Origin: an uncultured Thermomicrobiales bacterium | GTDB lineage: Bacteria; Chloroflexota; Chloroflexia; Thermomicrobiales; UBA6265 | Length of the DNA: 64,000 nt | NCBI GenBank assembly: GCA_902806335.1 | Contig: CADCWG010000214.1 | Location: 1 to 64,000 of the forward strand | Direction of reading: 5' to 3' | Shown here: positions 41,854 through 52,791 of the stretch, piece by piece | Layout: each line of letters opens with the position of its first letter | Numbering within the stretch: the stretch's first letter is position 1 | Made by a program: the position numbers and the translations under genes | Notes under the pieces: model-generated | What the model was told of the DNA's origin: nothing | Databases searched by the model: none | The model's input: only the letters and a program-made list of their open reading frames with translations

Positions 41854-41928
41854 GCTGATGCCGGTGTCCGGGGGGCGACGCCGGCGTCCGTGCTGATGCC
41901 GGTGTCCTGGGGCGACGCCGGCATCCGT
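41854..41928 (+). repeat. Two tandem copies of a 38-bp unit
   Basis: Copies at 41854-41891 and 41892-41928 differ at few positions and by one base in length. Each opens GCTGATGCCGGTGTCC and ends GACGCCGGC(G/A)TCCGT. Non-coding, directly after the rpoBC terminator. Confidence 0.85.
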
Positions 41929-42004
41929 TCGTCGCCCGACGTCGACGGTCGGCAGGGGGGACGGCCCTCGCGCGTGGACGGGCGAGGTCTTCGCGCCCGG
42001 CGCC

Positions 42005-42712
42005 TTAGCTTCGACCGCCGGCCGCGGCCATGCGGAGCCGGGCCTCCAGGAACTCGGTCGTGCGGGTCCAGGCGAGGGCGGCCGCGGCGGGGTCGAAGGC
42101 GGACGGCCGGTCCTCCTCGAAGAACCAGTGACCGACCCCCTGGTAGTGGTGGAAGGTGACCGGCAGGCCGTGGTCGCGGATCCCCGCCTCCACGGCCCGC
42201 ACCGCCGCCGCCGGCTCCCAGGGGTCATCCTCGGCGAAGTGGCCGAGGTAGGCGGCAGTGGACCGGGACAGGTCGTCGGTGTCGCCGCTGCCGTAGAAGA
42301 GGACCACGGCCGCGATCGCCTCGGGCCGCACCGCCGCGAGGTGGAGGGCCCAGCCCGCGCCCATCGAGAACCCAACCACGCCGATCGGCCCACCGGCGAC
42401 GAAGGGGTGGGACCACAGGCGATCGACCGCCGCCTCGGTCCAGGCGGCGCGCCTGGCGGTCGGAACCGCGCCGAGCAGGCGCTCGGCGCCCTCCTCGTCG
42501 GTCGCCGTCTGGCCGCCGTGGAGGTCCGGCGCCAGCGCCGCGTAGCCGAGCGCGGCGAACCGGTCGCAGAGCCGGTGCATGAACGGCGTGAGTCCCCACC
42601 ACGGATGGAGCACGACCACGCCGGGCCCCTGGGACGCGGTTCCGGGCTCCGGCACAGCGAGGTAGCCCCGGCCCGCCCCGGTCGCGTCTCCAAGATCGAT
42701 CATGTCCCCCAT
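42005..42712 (-). CDS. Dienelactone hydrolase-family alpha/beta hydrolase
   Basis: 235 residues, the size of dienelactone hydrolases. Fold markers: 'PGVVVLHPWWGLTPFMHRLCDRFAALGYAALAPDLHGG'-type opening, the nucleophile elbow 'VVGFSMGAGWALHLA', Asp in 'HFAEDDPWEP' and His in 'GVGHWFFEE'. True dienelactone hydrolase has Cys in the elbow (GFCxGG); here it is Ser, so a general esterase or lipase-like activity is as likely. AGGAGG stands 10 nt before the ATG. It lies alone on the minus strand between rpoC and rpsL. Confidence 0.88.
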   Translation of the reverse strand: MGDMIDLGDATGAGRGYLAVPEPGTASQGPGVVVLHPWWGLTPFMHRLCDRFAALGYAALAPDLHGGQTATDEEGAERLLGAVPTARRAAWTEAAVDRLWSHPFVAGGPIGVVGFSMGAGWALHLAAVRPEAIAAVVLFYGSGDTDDLSRSTAAYLGHFAEDDPWEPAAAVRAVEAGIRDHGLPVTFHHYQGVGHWFFEEDRPSAFDPAAAALAWTRTTEFLEARLRMAAAGGRS

Positions 42713-43153
42713 CGTCGACCATCCTCCTCATCAGTTGGGTGGCAGTCCCGGGCGCCGACCCCGTCGGCCGAACGCCCCGGCACACGATAGCCCGCGAAAC
42801 AGGGCGGGCGGCGTCCTCTTCGCGAACCTGCCCGCCGTCGGGCTGCCGCACGGAGGGGTTCTCGGAGGGTCCCCGTAGGCCCGGCGGGTCGACGGAGGCA
42901 TGCGGTCGGTTCGGATAGCCGGGCGTCAGGAAGGGCTTGGAAGGACCCGCGTGGGTTGACGGAACGTCAAGAAAGGCGTAGGATTCCCGCTTGTGTCCGG
43001 CGCCACCGGGCACGGCGGTGGGGTCAACCTCGCCCGGTTATCGGCCGGCGGGGCGTTCGACACGCGACGGGTGGCGCCGCAGCTGTCAATGGGCCGGGCG
43101 GCCCGCGGCAGAGCACGGTGTGATTGAGCCGCCCACCTCGCCAGGAGCTTTTC
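42713..43153. other. Divergent intergenic region and rpsL leader
   Basis: About 440 bp. It contains the str-operon promoter (42956-42984), followed by a leader of about 160 nt with short inverted repeats (for example CCACCG/CGGTGG near 43010). No gene. No clear promoter for the hydrolase on the minus strand. Confidence 0.5.
42956..42984 (+). promoter_or_regulatory. Promoter of the rpsL-led ribosomal cluster
   Basis: -35 TTGACG (42956-42961), 17-bp spacer, -10 TAGGAT (42979-42984). It lies in a locally AT-richer stretch. Transcription would start near 42991. Confidence 0.8.
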
Positions 43154-43582
43154 GTGCCGACGATCAATCAGTTGGTTCGCAAGGGCCGTAAGCGGGTCGT
43201 CAAGAAGACCAAGTCGCCGGCGCTCGGCTTCACCAACAGCGCGCTGGGTCGGTACGCCGGCCAGCTGCGCCGCGGCGGTGACTCGCCGCAGAAGCGCGGG
43301 GTCTGCACCCAGGTCAAGACGATGACGCCGAAGAAGCCGAACTCGGCCCTCCGCAAGATCGCCCGCGTCCGCCTCTCCAACCAGTTGGAGGTCACGGCGT
43401 ACATCCCGGGCGAGGGGCACAACCTGCAGGAGCACTCGGTCGTGCTGGTGCGCGGCGGGCGGGTCAAGGACCTTCCCGGCGTCCGTTACCACGTGGTCCG
43501 GGGCACGCTGGACGCCCGCGGAGTGGAGAACCGGAAGAAGGCGCGGTCCAAGTACGGAACCAAGGCCCCGAAGAAGGCCTAG
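43154..43582 (+). CDS. rpsL: 30S ribosomal protein S12
   Basis: 142 residues. Decoding-centre protein, target of streptomycin resistance mutations. '[19 protein letters not shown]' and '[27 protein letters not shown]' are intact; the drug-site lysines are present, so no resistance mutation is visible. Between 'KSPAL' (residue 24) and 'PQKRGVC' (45) lies an insertion of about 18 residues that S12 of most bacteria lacks. GTG start at 43154, with CAGGAG 6 nt upstream. First gene of the cluster; the 217-bp gap to rpsG has a hairpin. Confidence 0.97.
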   Translation: MPTINQLVRKGRKRVVKKTKSPALGFTNSALGRYAGQLRRGGDSPQKRGVCTQVKTMTPKKPNSALRKIARVRLSNQLEVTAYIPGEGHNLQEHSVVLVRGGRVKDLPGVRYHVVRGTLDARGVENRKKARSKYGTKAPKKA

Positions 43583-43661
43583 CGGTCGCCGCCGACGGGG
43601 TCGGCGGGGACGGCGGGCCGGGTGCCAACCGTCGCGGCGGAACTGAGCGAGCCGGGCACGG

Positions 43662-43697
43662 GAAGCGGCCAGACGCCCTGCGGGCGTTGACCGCTTC
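43662..43697 (+). terminator. Hairpin between rpsL and rpsG
   Basis: A two-part stem (7 bp GAAGCGG/CCGCTTC, a small internal loop, then 7 bp with one G-U) followed by TTCGTG. It could attenuate or process the transcript. Confidence 0.45.
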
Positions 43698-43799
43698 TTC
43701 GTGTGCATGGGTCGCCCGGGTGCCGGGACGACGACAGACGGGTGACGGCGGTCGCGGTTGCCGGCGCGCGGCACGGATGGGACGGAGGCGGAGAGGACA

Positions 43800-44270
43800 A
43801 TGCCGAGGCGAGCGAAGATCCAGCGGCGGGTACTGGCACCGGATGCGCGCTACAACAGCGAGCTGGTGTCGCGCTTCATCAACAAGATCATGGAGCGGGG
43901 CAAGAAGGGCCTGGCCGAGCGGATCATGTACGACGCCCTGGAGACCATCCAGGCCCGCACCGGCCGCGCGCCGCTCGAGGTCTTCGAGCAGGCCGTCTAC
44001 AACGCCACGCCCGTGCTCGAGGTCAAGCCTCGCCGCGTCGGCGGCGCCACCTACCAGGTGCCGGTCCAGATCGAGGGCCAGCGGCGGCAGTCGCTGGCGA
44101 TCCGCTGGCTGCTGACCTCGGCCCGCAACCGCAACGGCAAGTCGATGGAAGAGAAGCTCGCCAACGAGCTGCTCGACGCCTTCAACGGCACCGGGGCGAC
44201 CATCAAGCGCCGCGAGGACACCCACCGGATGGCCGAGGCGAACCGCGCCTTCTCCCACTACCGCTTCTAG
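43800..44270 (+). CDS. rpsG: 30S ribosomal protein S7
   Basis: 156 residues, standard length. S7 nucleates assembly of the 30S head and lines the E site; in many bacteria it is the translational repressor of the str operon. Opens 'MPRRAKIQRRVLAPDARYNS', with 'GKKGLAERIMYDAL', 'VGGATYQVPVQIEGQRRQSLAIRWL' and the end 'THRMAEANRAFSHYRF'. The start follows GAGAGGAC. Flanked by 217- and 142-bp spacers, unlike the compact arrangement in E. coli. Confidence 0.97.
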   Translation: MPRRAKIQRRVLAPDARYNSELVSRFINKIMERGKKGLAERIMYDALETIQARTGRAPLEVFEQAVYNATPVLEVKPRRVGGATYQVPVQIEGQRRQSLAIRWLLTSARNRNGKSMEEKLANELLDAFNGTGATIKRREDTHRMAEANRAFSHYRF

Positions 44271-44275
44271 TCGGA

Positions 44276-44405
44276 GCCGTCAGCTGTCAGCCGTCAGCGA
44301 TCAGCCTGATCTCCACCCTTCCCCGCGCCTTCGCTGAGCAGGCGAGCGCCACGACCACGACACTCGGCTGCCGGCTGACGGCTGGCGGCTGATAGCTCGA
44401 CAGGG
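44276..44405. repeat. Imperfect inverted repeat of TCAGC units before fusA
   Basis: Left arm (44279-44306) is built of GTCAGCTGTCAGCCGTCAGC; the right arm (44365-44401) carries the complement, GCTGACGGCTGGCGGCTGA. The intervening 58 bp is unrelated. It fills almost the whole rpsG-fusA spacer. Confidence 0.75.
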
Positions 44406-44412
44406 AACAAGG

Positions 44413-46524
44413 ATGAGCACCGCGACCGCGACCAAGCCGACCGCGGGTGACGCCGGGACGATGCTGGCGAAGACCCGCAACATCGGGATCATTGCCCACA
44501 TCGACGCGGGCAAGACCACCACGACCGAGCGGATCCTCTTCTACACCGGGCGCGTCCACCGCCCCGGCGAGGTCCACGAGGGCGCCGCGACCATGGACTG
44601 GATGATCCAGGAACGTGAGCGCGGGATCACCATCACCTCGGCGGCCACCACCTGCTACTGGAAGGCCCACCGGATCAACATCATCGATACCCCGGGTCAC
44701 GTCGACTTCACGGTCGAGGTCGAGCGGTCGCTGCGGGTGCTCGACGGTGGCGTGGTCGTCTTCGACGCGGTCGCCGGTGTCGAGCCGCAGTCGGAGACCG
44801 TCTGGCGGCAGGCCGACAAGTACAGCGTGCCCCGCTTCTGCTTCGTCAACAAGATGGACCGCACCGGCGCCTCCTTCCAGCGGACGGTCGACATGATCGT
44901 CGACCGCCTCAAGGCGAAGCCGGTCCCCGTCCAGCTGCCGATCGGCGCCGAGTCCAACTTCCGGGGCGTGGTCGACCTGATCAACCGCGTCGCGATCATG
45001 TACGGCGACGACCTCGGCCAGAACATCGAGGAGACCGGAGTCCCGGCCGACATGGTGGCCGAGGTCGAGGCCGCCCGCCAGGCGATGATCGAGGCGGTCG
45101 CCGAGACCGACGAGGACCTGCTGACCCGGTACCTCGAGGGCGAGGACATCGGGACCGAGGACCTGATCGCCGGGCTGCGGCACGCCACCCTGACCAGCCA
45201 GCTCGTCCCGGTCCTGTGCGGCAGCGCCCTGAAGAACAAGGGCGTCCAGCCGATGCTCGACGCGATCATCGACTACCTGCCGTCGCCGCTCGACGTCGAG
45301 GCCGTCCACGGCACCGACCCGAAGACCGGCGACGAGGCGATCCGCAGCGTCGAGGGCGGCCAGCCCTTCTCGGCCCTCGCCTTCAAGATCGCCGCCGATC
45401 CGCACGTCGGCAAGCTCGCCTTCATCCGCGTCTACTCGGGCAAGCTCGACTCGGGCAGCTACGTCCTCAACTCGACCAAGGGCGACCGGGAGCGCGTCGG
45501 CCGGCTCCTCCAGATGCACGCCAACAGCCGGGAGGAGATCCCCTCGGTCAGCGCCGGCGACATCTGCGCGGTGATCGGGCTCAAGACCACCTTCACCGGC
45601 GACACCCTCTGCGACCCCGCGAACCCGGTCGTGCTCGAGGCAATCACCTTCCCCGAGCCGGTCATCTCCGTCTCGATCGAGCCGAAGACGCGGGCCGACC
45701 AGGACAAGATGGGCGCCGCGCTCGTCCGCCTGGCCGAAGAGGACCCGACGTTCCGGATGCGGACCGACGAGGAGACCGGCCAGACCGTCATCGACGGGAT
45801 GGGCGAGCTCCACCTCGAGGTCATCGTCGACCGGATGATGCGGGAGTTCCGCGTCGACGCGAACGTCGGCCGGCCGCAGGTGGCCTACAAGGAGACGATC
45901 ACCGTTCCGGTCCGGGCCGAGGGGCGGCACGTCCGCCAGTCGGGCGGTAAGGGCCAGTACGGCCACTGCATCGTCGAGTTCGCGCCGACCGAGCGCGGCG
46001 AGGGCTACAGCTTCCAGGACAAGACGACCGGCGGCACCATCCCGCGGGAGTACATCGGCCCGATCGACGCCGGGATCCGAGAGACGATGGCGACGGGCGG
46101 CCAGGCGGGCTTCCCGGTCGTCGACCTCAAGGCGGCCGTGGTCGACGGGTCGTTCCACGACGTCGACTCCTCGGAGATGGCGTTCAAGATCGCCGGCTCG
46201 CTGGCGCTCAAGGACGCGCTGCGGCGTGGCCGCTCGACGGTCCTCGAGCCGATCATGGACGTCGAGGTCACCACGCCCGACGAGTTCATGGGCGACGTGA
46301 TCGGCGACTTGAACGCTCGGCGTGGGCAGATCCAGGGCATGGAGGTCCGCGCGGGCGCCCAGGTGGTCCGCGCCCACGTGCCCCTGGCGAGCATGTTCGG
46401 CTACGTCACCGACCTCCGCTCGATGAGCCAGGGCCGGGCCGTCTCGTCGATGCAGTTCGACCACTACGCGCCGGTCCCGAACAACCTGTTGGAGGAGTTC
46501 CTGGCGAAGGCGCAGCGCTCCTAG
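44413..46524 (+). CDS. fusA: Elongation factor G
   Basis: 703 residues. Ribosomal translocase GTPase. G1 '[15 protein letters not shown]', G2/switch I '[14 protein letters not shown]', G3 '[16 protein letters not shown]', G4 'VNKMDRTGA', G5 '[10 protein letters not shown]' are all intact, followed by domain II, the '[14 protein letters not shown]' of domain III, domain IV '[18 protein letters not shown]' and the C-terminal '[15 protein letters not shown]'. This is the canonical translocation form, not the EF-G2 paralogue. ATG 44413 follows an AAGG. Codon choice (GTC, GGC, ACC) matches neighbouring r-protein genes, in contrast with tuf next to it. Confidence 0.97.
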   Translation: MSTATATKPTAGDAGTMLAKTRNIGIIAHIDAGKTTTTERILFYTGRVHRPGEVHEGAATMDWMIQERERGITITSAATTCYWKAHRINIIDTPGHVDFTVEVERSLRVLDGGVVVFDAVAGVEPQSETVWRQADKYSVPRFCFVNKMDRTGASFQRTVDMIVDRLKAKPVPVQLPIGAESNFRGVVDLINRVAIMYGDDLGQNIEETGVPADMVAEVEAARQAMIEAVAETDEDLLTRYLEGEDIGTEDLIAGLRHATLTSQLVPVLCGSALKNKGVQPMLDAIIDYLPSPLDVEAVHGTDPKTGDEAIRSVEGGQPFSALAFKIAADPHVGKLAFIRVYSGKLDSGSYVLNSTKGDRERVGRLLQMHANSREEIPSVSAGDICAVIGLKTTFTGDTLCDPANPVVLEAITFPEPVISVSIEPKTRADQDKMGAALVRLAEEDPTFRMRTDEETGQTVIDGMGELHLEVIVDRMMREFRVDANVGRPQVAYKETITVPVRAEGRHVRQSGGKGQYGHCIVEFAPTERGEGYSFQDKTTGGTIPREYIGPIDAGIRETMATGGQAGFPVVDLKAAVVDGSFHDVDSSEMAFKIAGSLALKDALRRGRSTVLEPIMDVEVTTPDEFMGDVIGDLNARRGQIQGMEVRAGAQVVRAHVPLASMFGYVTDLRSMSQGRAVSSMQFDHYAPVPNNLLEEFLAKAQRS

Positions 46525-46538
46525 CGCGGCCTTCCCGA

Positions 46539-46571
46539 GCCGACGGCCCCACCCCGCGTGGGGCCGTCGGC
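46539..46571 (+). terminator. Hairpin between fusA and tuf
   Basis: Perfect 13-bp stem (46539-46551 with 46559-46571), 7-nt loop. TTTTT occurs only 18 nt after the stem, so it may be a partial terminator lowering read-through into tuf, or an RNA-processing site. Confidence 0.6.
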
Positions 46572-46654
46572 ATGACCAGCGACCAGACGTTTTTGACCGA
46601 AGAGGTCGGGCGCCCGACAGCAGCGGCGCCGGCAACCACCCAGGAGGAACAGAC

Positions 46655-47854
<1,200 letters not shown>

Positions 47855-47870
47855 CTACCGACCGGCACCT

Positions 47871-47900
47871 GGCCGCGCCCGCACCCCGGCGGGCGCGGCC
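47871..47900 (+). terminator. Hairpin after tuf
   Basis: Perfect 12-bp stem GGCCGCGCCCGC with its complement (47871-47882, 47889-47900), 6-nt loop, 16 bp after the tuf stop. No T tract, so it may be a partial terminator or a 3'-end stabiliser between the str and S10 gene groups. Confidence 0.5.
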
Positions 47901-47969
47901 GCCACGTCCCTCGGGCCAGTCCGAGGTCACCTACCCGGCCCGCGGGTCAGAGGGAAAGGGAGCGCCGAG

Positions 47970-48293
47970 ATGGTCGCCGCACGAAAGCCGAGTCAGAAGA
48001 TCCGAATCCGCCTGAAGGCGTACGACCACAAGGTCCTCGACCAGTCGGCGGGCAAGATCGTCGAGACCGCCGAGTCGACCGGGGCGAAGGTCGCCGGGCC
48101 GGTGCCGCTGCCGACCCGGATCGAGAAGTTCAGCGTGATCCGGTCGCCGTTCATCGACAAGGACTCCCAGGAGCAGTTCGAGATCCGCACCCACAAGCGG
48201 CTGATCGACGTCCTGGAGCCGAGCGGGAACACGATCCGGGCGCTGATGCGCCTCAACCTCCCGGCGGGCGTCGACATCGAGATCAAGCTGTAG
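47970..48293 (+). CDS. rpsJ: 30S ribosomal protein S10
   Basis: 107 residues. Head protein of the 30S and, as NusE, part of transcription antitermination complexes. Opens with a short basic extension '[20 protein letters not shown]', then '[19 protein letters not shown]' (the RNA-binding loop) and '[15 protein letters not shown]'. GGGAAAGGGAG stands about 10 nt before the ATG. First gene of the S10 set; a 7-bp hairpin (48293-48310) overlaps its stop. Confidence 0.96.
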   Translation: MVAARKPSQKIRIRLKAYDHKVLDQSAGKIVETAESTGAKVAGPVPLPTRIEKFSVIRSPFIDKDSQEQFEIRTHKRLIDVLEPSGNTIRALMRLNLPAGVDIEIKL

Positions 48294-48408
48294 CGGTCGC
48301 GATCGACCGCGGGGGCATCCCGCCCCGGCGGCCGACGAACGGTTCACGCTCTGCAGGCGGTCACGGCCACCGAGCTGGGTCCGCGTCCTGACAGACAGGG
48401 GAGAGCCA

Positions 48409-49038
48409 ATGATCAAGGGGATGATCGGGCGCAAGCTCGGGATGACGCAGATGTTCGACGACCGGGGGGTCGTTCACCCGGTGACCGTCGTCGAGACGGG
48501 GCCTTGCGTGGTGACCCAGGTCAAGACCGAGGAGCACGACGGCTACGACGCCGTGCAGCTCGGCTTTGGGGTCAGCAAGCGGCTGAACAAGCCCGAGCAG
48601 GGCCACCGCCGCGCCAGCGGCTTCATGTCCAAGGCGCTGCGCGAGGTCAAGGCCGACAGCGCCGCCGAATTCCAGGTCGGCCAGGTGATCAAGGCCGACA
48701 CCTTCTCGGCCGGCGAGTTGGTCGACATCGTCGGCACCTCCAAGGGCCGCGGCTTCCAGGGCGGTGTCAAGCGGCACGGCTTCCACGGCGGGCCCAAGAC
48801 CCACGGTCAGTCCGACCGCCTCCGGGCGCCGGGCTCGATCGGCTCGAGCGCCACACCGGGTCGGGTCTTCAAGGGCATGAAGATGGCCGGCCACATGGGC
48901 CACGAGCGGGTCACCGTCCAGAACCTCGAGGTGATGCGGGTCGACGTCGAGCGGAACCTGCTCCTCATCAAGGGATCCGTTCCCGGCCCGAACAACGGCG
49001 AGTTGCTGATCAAGCGCGCCGTGAAGGGCAACCGGTAG
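48409..49038 (+). CDS. rplC: 50S ribosomal protein L3
   Basis: 209 residues, standard length. Its long loop reaches the peptidyl-transferase centre. Opens '[17 protein letters not shown]'; central '[31 protein letters not shown]' region and '[16 protein letters not shown]'. The residue corresponding to the methylated Gln of E. coli L3 (in MAGQMG) is His here, so PrmB-type modification is not expected. AGGGGAGAG precedes the ATG by 6 nt. Confidence 0.96.
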   Translation: MIKGMIGRKLGMTQMFDDRGVVHPVTVVETGPCVVTQVKTEEHDGYDAVQLGFGVSKRLNKPEQGHRRASGFMSKALREVKADSAAEFQVGQVIKADTFSAGELVDIVGTSKGRGFQGGVKRHGFHGGPKTHGQSDRLRAPGSIGSSATPGRVFKGMKMAGHMGHERVTVQNLEVMRVDVERNLLLIKGSVPGPNNGELLIKRAVKGNR

Positions 49039-49158
49039 CCATTGCGCAGACGCGCGCCACGCCGCGGCGGGGTGGCGCGAAGACGGCTCCGGATGACGAC
49101 GGGTCGGAGCGACGACAGAACGCCGTTGGCCGGGGGCCGGCGGCCCGGGGAGCGAGTG

Positions 49159-49920
49159 ATGCAGGTCGACGTCTACAGCACCGCCGGCGAGGTGGTGGCC
49201 CAGACCGAGCTGGACGAGACGGTCTGGGGCATCGAGCCGCACATCGCGGTCATGCACCAGGCGCTGCTGCGCCAGCAGGCCAATGCCCGCAAGGGCACCC
49301 ACGACACCAAGACCCGGGGCCAGGTCCGCGGCGGCGGCCGGAAGCCGTGGCGCCAGAAGGGCACCGGTCGGGCCCGCCAGGGATCCATCCGCTCGCCCCA
49401 GTGGAAGGGCGGCGGCGTGGTCTGGGGCCCGCACCCGCGGTCCTACGTCCAGCAGATGCCGCGCAAGATGCGCCGCCTGGCGATCCGCTCGGCGCTCTCG
49501 GCCAAGCTGCGCGATGACCGGCTGACGATCGTCCAGGGGTTGGCCGAGATCGAGCCCCGGACCAAGGTCATGCGGGGGATCATCGAGCGGCTGCCGGCGG
49601 CCCGCTCGGTCCTGATCGCCGTGCCCGACAAGGCGTCGAGCGAGGCGATCTACAAGGCGGCGGGCAACCTGCCCGACGTCGAGGTGATCACCGCGCCAAT
49701 GCTTAACGTCCGCGACGTCCTGAAGTACGACCGGCTCGTGCTGCTGGCGGAGGCGGTCCCGGTCGTTGAGGGGCTGTGGGCGCTCGAAGGCGCGCGGCGG
49801 ACGCCCGGCCAATTCCGGGCCGCCCGCCTCGCCCGGCTCACCCAGAGGCAGCGCTCGGTCTTCGGCGCTCGTGTCGCGAGCGATGGCGCGGTGGCCGTGG
49901 CCACCGGGGAAGGGGCGTAG
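49159..49920 (+). CDS. rplD: 50S ribosomal protein L4, with C-terminal extension
   Basis: 253 residues, about 40 longer than usual. The globular part and the tunnel loop ('RKGTHDTKTRGQVRGGGRKPWRQKGTGRARQGS' region) are normal, ending near 'EAVPVVEGLWAL'. Then follows an Arg/Ala-rich tail 'GARRTPGQFRAARLARLTQRQ' to the stop, which I do not know from other L4. L4 is the autoregulator of the S10 operon in some bacteria. ATG 49159 follows GGGGAG by 6 nt; a GTG immediately before it is too close. The rplW start is 2 nt after the stop. Confidence 0.95.
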   Translation: MQVDVYSTAGEVVAQTELDETVWGIEPHIAVMHQALLRQQANARKGTHDTKTRGQVRGGGRKPWRQKGTGRARQGSIRSPQWKGGGVVWGPHPRSYVQQMPRKMRRLAIRSALSAKLRDDRLTIVQGLAEIEPRTKVMRGIIERLPAARSVLIAVPDKASSEAIYKAAGNLPDVEVITAPMLNVRDVLKYDRLVLLAEAVPVVEGLWALEGARRTPGQFRAARLARLTQRQRSVFGARVASDGAVAVATGEGA

Positions 49921-49922
49921 TC

Positions 49923-50231
49923 GTGCCCGGGCTCCGAATCGAGGATGTCCTCCGGCGGCCGATCATCACCGAGAAGAACACCATGCTCATGGAGCAGGGT
50001 CAGTACACCTTCGAGGTCGCGCCGGACGCGAACAAGATCCAGATCAAGCAGGCGGTCGAAGAGGCCTTCAACGTCAAGGTCAAGGCGGTCAACACGCTCA
50101 ACGTGAAGCCGAAGGCGCGGGTGCGCGGAACCCGCGGCGGCCGAGGCCGGATCTCCGGTCACGAGCGGGCGCGGAAGAAGGCGTACGTCACGCTCGCGCC
50201 CGGCCAGACGCTCGACCCGTTCGACCTGTAG
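49923..50231 (+). CDS. rplW: 50S ribosomal protein L23
   Basis: 102 residues. Sits at the tunnel exit and docks trigger factor and SRP. 'IEDVLRRPIITEKNTMLMEQ' opening, 'YTFEVAPDANKIQIKQAVEE', 'FNVKVKAVNTLNVKPK' and a basic loop 'RVRGTRGGRGRISGHERA'. GTG start 2 nt after rplD, with its ribosome-binding site inside the rplD end; coupled translation is likely. Confidence 0.96.
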   Translation: MPGLRIEDVLRRPIITEKNTMLMEQGQYTFEVAPDANKIQIKQAVEEAFNVKVKAVNTLNVKPKARVRGTRGGRGRISGHERARKKAYVTLAPGQTLDPFDL

Positions 50232-50255
50232 CCGCCGCGGGAGAGGAGACGCGCG

Positions 50256-51095
50256 ATGCCTATCCGTAAGTACAAGCCGACGTCCCCGGGGCGGCGCTCG
50301 ATGAGCGTCAGCACCTTCGAGGAGATCACCAAGAAGCGGCCCGAGAAGAGCCTGATCGAGCCGCTGAAGAAGCACTCGGGCCGCAACAACCGGGGCCGGA
50401 TCACCACCCGCCACCAGGGCGGCCGCCAGAAGCGCTTCTACCGCCTGATCGATTTCAAGCGCAAGAAGTACGGCGTGCCGGCGCGGGTCGCGGCGATCGA
50501 GTACGACCCCAACCGGAGCGCCCGGATTGCCCTCCTGTTCTACCGGGACGGCGAGAAGCGCTACATGCTGGCACCGGTCGGCGTGAAGGTCGGGGACATG
50601 GTGATGTCCGGACCGGAGGCGCCGATCCGGACCGGTAACGCGCTGCCGCTGGCGAACATCCCGACCGGGACCCAGATCCACAACATCGAGCTCTACCCGG
50701 GGCGGGGCGGCCAGATGGTCCGCTCGGCCGGCACCTCGGCCCAGCTGATGGCGAAGTCCGAGACCTACGCGCAGGTCCGGATGCCGTCGGGCGAGGTCCG
50801 GCTCGTTAATCTGAAGTGCATGGCGACGCTCGGCCAGGTCGGGAACGTCGACCACGAGAACGTCGAGATCGGCAAGGCCGGTCGGTCCCGGCACATGGGC
50901 CGGCGCCCGACCGTCCGCGGCTCGGTGATGAACCCGCGCGACCACCCGCACGGTGGTGGTGAGGGTAAGGCCCCGATCGGGATGAACCCGAAGACCAAGT
51001 GGGGCAAGCCGGCCACCAAGCGGACGCGCAACAGCAAGCGGACCGACGCGATGATCGTCCGGCGCCGGCCGACCCGCGGGCGCAGCCGCCGCTAG
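50256..51095 (+). CDS. rplB: 50S ribosomal protein L2
   Basis: 279 residues. Primary 23S rRNA binder near the peptidyl-transferase centre. '[22 protein letters not shown]' region, '[16 protein letters not shown]', and the functionally essential His loop '[18 protein letters not shown]' are conserved. GGGAGAGGAG upstream of the ATG, 24 bp after rplW. A 156-bp spacer with a strong hairpin follows. Confidence 0.97.
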   Translation: MPIRKYKPTSPGRRSMSVSTFEEITKKRPEKSLIEPLKKHSGRNNRGRITTRHQGGRQKRFYRLIDFKRKKYGVPARVAAIEYDPNRSARIALLFYRDGEKRYMLAPVGVKVGDMVMSGPEAPIRTGNALPLANIPTGTQIHNIELYPGRGGQMVRSAGTSAQLMAKSETYAQVRMPSGEVRLVNLKCMATLGQVGNVDHENVEIGKAGRSRHMGRRPTVRGSVMNPRDHPHGGGEGKAPIGMNPKTKWGKPATKRTRNSKRTDAMIVRRRPTRGRSRR

Positions 51096-51106
51096 CGGCG
51101 CGCCGG

Positions 51107-51142
51107 AGGGGCGGCCGGCGGCCATGGCGGTCGGCCGCCCCT
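51107..51142 (+). terminator. Hairpin between rplB and rpsS
   Basis: Perfect 11-bp outer stem (51107-51117 with 51132-51142) followed by TGAGACG. An inner pairing GCGGCC/GGCGGT is possible. Partial terminator or processing site. Confidence 0.45.
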
Positions 51143-51251
51143 TGAGACGAACGGGTGCGGCGACGGTCGTGGACGTGCGTGCCGCCGTCGGTGGCCGACA
51201 GACGGATGCTGGCGGATGGCCGGCGGATTCATCGTCCGGAGAGGAGGAACC

Positions 51252-51533
51252 GTGTCGAGGTCGTCGAAGAAGGGTCCTTACATCGACGTCAAGCTGTCCC
51301 AGAAGGTCGAGGCGATGAACTCGGCCGGGGAGCGCCGCGTCGTCCGCACCTGGGCGCGGGCGTCCACGATCTACCCGGGGATGGTCGGCCACACCGTCGC
51401 CGTCCACAACGGCAAGCAGCACGTGCCGGTGTTCATCACCGAGCAGATGGTTGGCCACCGGCTCGGCGAGTTCTCGCCGACCCGGACGTTCCGCGGCCAC
51501 GGCAAGGACGCGGACCGGCGCACCCGGCGGTAG
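51252..51533 (+). CDS. rpsS: 30S ribosomal protein S19
   Basis: 93 residues, standard. '[19 protein letters not shown]', '[24 protein letters not shown]' and '[13 protein letters not shown]' are family hallmarks; contacts S13 and 16S rRNA in the head. GTG start at 51252 right after GGAGGAACC. Confidence 0.96.
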   Translation: MSRSSKKGPYIDVKLSQKVEAMNSAGERRVVRTWARASTIYPGMVGHTVAVHNGKQHVPVFITEQMVGHRLGEFSPTRTFRGHGKDADRRTRR

Positions 51534-51617
51534 GGTCGTCGCAGAAGGTCACCGACGCCGGGCGCGATGGGCGCCGGGCGGGGCCGGCGCCGAGCGCCGG
51601 GGAGAGGACGAGCCGAG

Positions 51618-51962
51618 ATGGAAGTCACCGCGAGCATCCAGCGGGTCCGGGTCTCCCCCCGGAAGGCGCGCCTGGTCGTCGACGCGGTCCGCGGCAAGCG
51701 CGTGCTCGACGCGATCGCGATCGCCCGGTTCCTGCCGCAGAAGACGGCGGTCGAGCTTGAGCGGCTGCTCAAGTCGGTCGCGGCGAACGCGGAGAACAAC
51801 TACGACCTCGATCCGGAGGATCTCTGGATCAAGGCCATCTATGCCGATGACGGGCCGCAGCTCAAGCGCTTCAAGCCGAAGGCGCGGGGCCGGGTCGGCC
51901 GGATCATCCGCCGGTCGTGCAGCATCACCGTCATCGCCGAGGATCGGCAGGAGCGTCGCTGA
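51618..51962 (+). CDS. rplV: 50S ribosomal protein L22
   Basis: 114 residues. Lines the exit tunnel. '[22 protein letters not shown]' and the tunnel hairpin '[20 protein letters not shown]' are recognisable. The macrolide-interacting loop is of normal length. The stop codon shares one base with the rpsC start (TGATG). Confidence 0.95.
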   Translation: MEVTASIQRVRVSPRKARLVVDAVRGKRVLDAIAIARFLPQKTAVELERLLKSVAANAENNYDLDPEDLWIKAIYADDGPQLKRFKPKARGRVGRIIRRSCSITVIAEDRQERR

Positions 51963-52648
51963 TGGGACGGAAGGTCAATCCGATCGGGTTCCGGCTGGGA
52001 ATTACCAGCGACTGGGAGTCCAAGTGGTACGGTGAGCGCAACTACACCGACCAGCTCCACGAGGACATCAAGATCCGCACGCTGGTCATGAAGGACCTCA
52101 CGCGGGCGGGGATCTCGAAGATCGAGCTCGAGCGCGCCGCGAACAAGGTCGACGTCACGCTCCACACCTCCAAGCCGGGCATCGTGATCGGCAAGCAGGG
52201 GGCGAACGTCGAGCGGCTCCGCCAGTCGCTGGAGCGCCAGGTCGGGAAGAAGATCCACCTCCGAATCGAGGAGATCAAGGTCCCGGAGACCGACGCCCGC
52301 CTGATCGCCGAGAGCATCGCCGAGCAGATCGCCCGCCGCGTCTCCTACCGCCGGGCGATGAAGCACGCGGTCCAGCAGGCGATGCGGCGCGGCGCCAAGG
52401 GCGTCAAGATCAAGCTCTCGGGCCGCCTCGGCGGCGCGGAGATGAGCCGCACGGTGACCGAGATGGACGGACGGGTGCCGCTTCACACGCTCCGCGCCGA
52501 CATCGACTTCGCGGTCATCCACGCCCACACCACCTACGGGCGGATCGGCGTCAAGGTCTGGATCTACCGCGGCGACGTGCTGCCGGAGCGCCGGCCCGTC
52601 GACGCCGCGAGCCTGACCGCCGACCTCGCCGCGACCCCCGCCGACTAA
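51962..52648 (+). CDS. rpsC: 30S ribosomal protein S3
   Basis: 228 residues. Opens '[20 protein letters not shown]'; KH domain around '[19 protein letters not shown]'; C-terminal '[21 protein letters not shown]' and '[18 protein letters not shown]'. mRNA-entry protein with helicase role. Start overlaps rplV by 1 nt, implying coupled translation. Confidence 0.97.
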   Translation: MGRKVNPIGFRLGITSDWESKWYGERNYTDQLHEDIKIRTLVMKDLTRAGISKIELERAANKVDVTLHTSKPGIVIGKQGANVERLRQSLERQVGKKIHLRIEEIKVPETDARLIAESIAEQIARRVSYRRAMKHAVQQAMRRGAKGVKIKLSGRLGGAEMSRTVTEMDGRVPLHTLRADIDFAVIHAHTTYGRIGVKVWIYRGDVLPERRPVDAASLTADLAATPAD

Positions 52649-52785
52649 CGGACCCGTCAGCCGTCACCGCCAACCGTCAGCCGCGGTTGGTGGCCGGCGT
52701 CCGGCACAGCCCGGCGCCCCGTCTGGCGACCACGAGCACGCTGATCGCCGACTGCTGACGGCCGACAGCCACGCGACAAGGAGCG
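52649..52785. repeat. TCAGC-type inverted repeat before rplP
   Basis: Left side GTCAGCCGTCACC...CCGTCAGCCG (52656-52683), right side CGCTGATCGCC...GCTGACGGCCGACAGCC (52739-52770), arranged as imperfect complements. Same motif family as before fusA. Confidence 0.65.
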
Positions 52786-52791
52786 ACCGCG

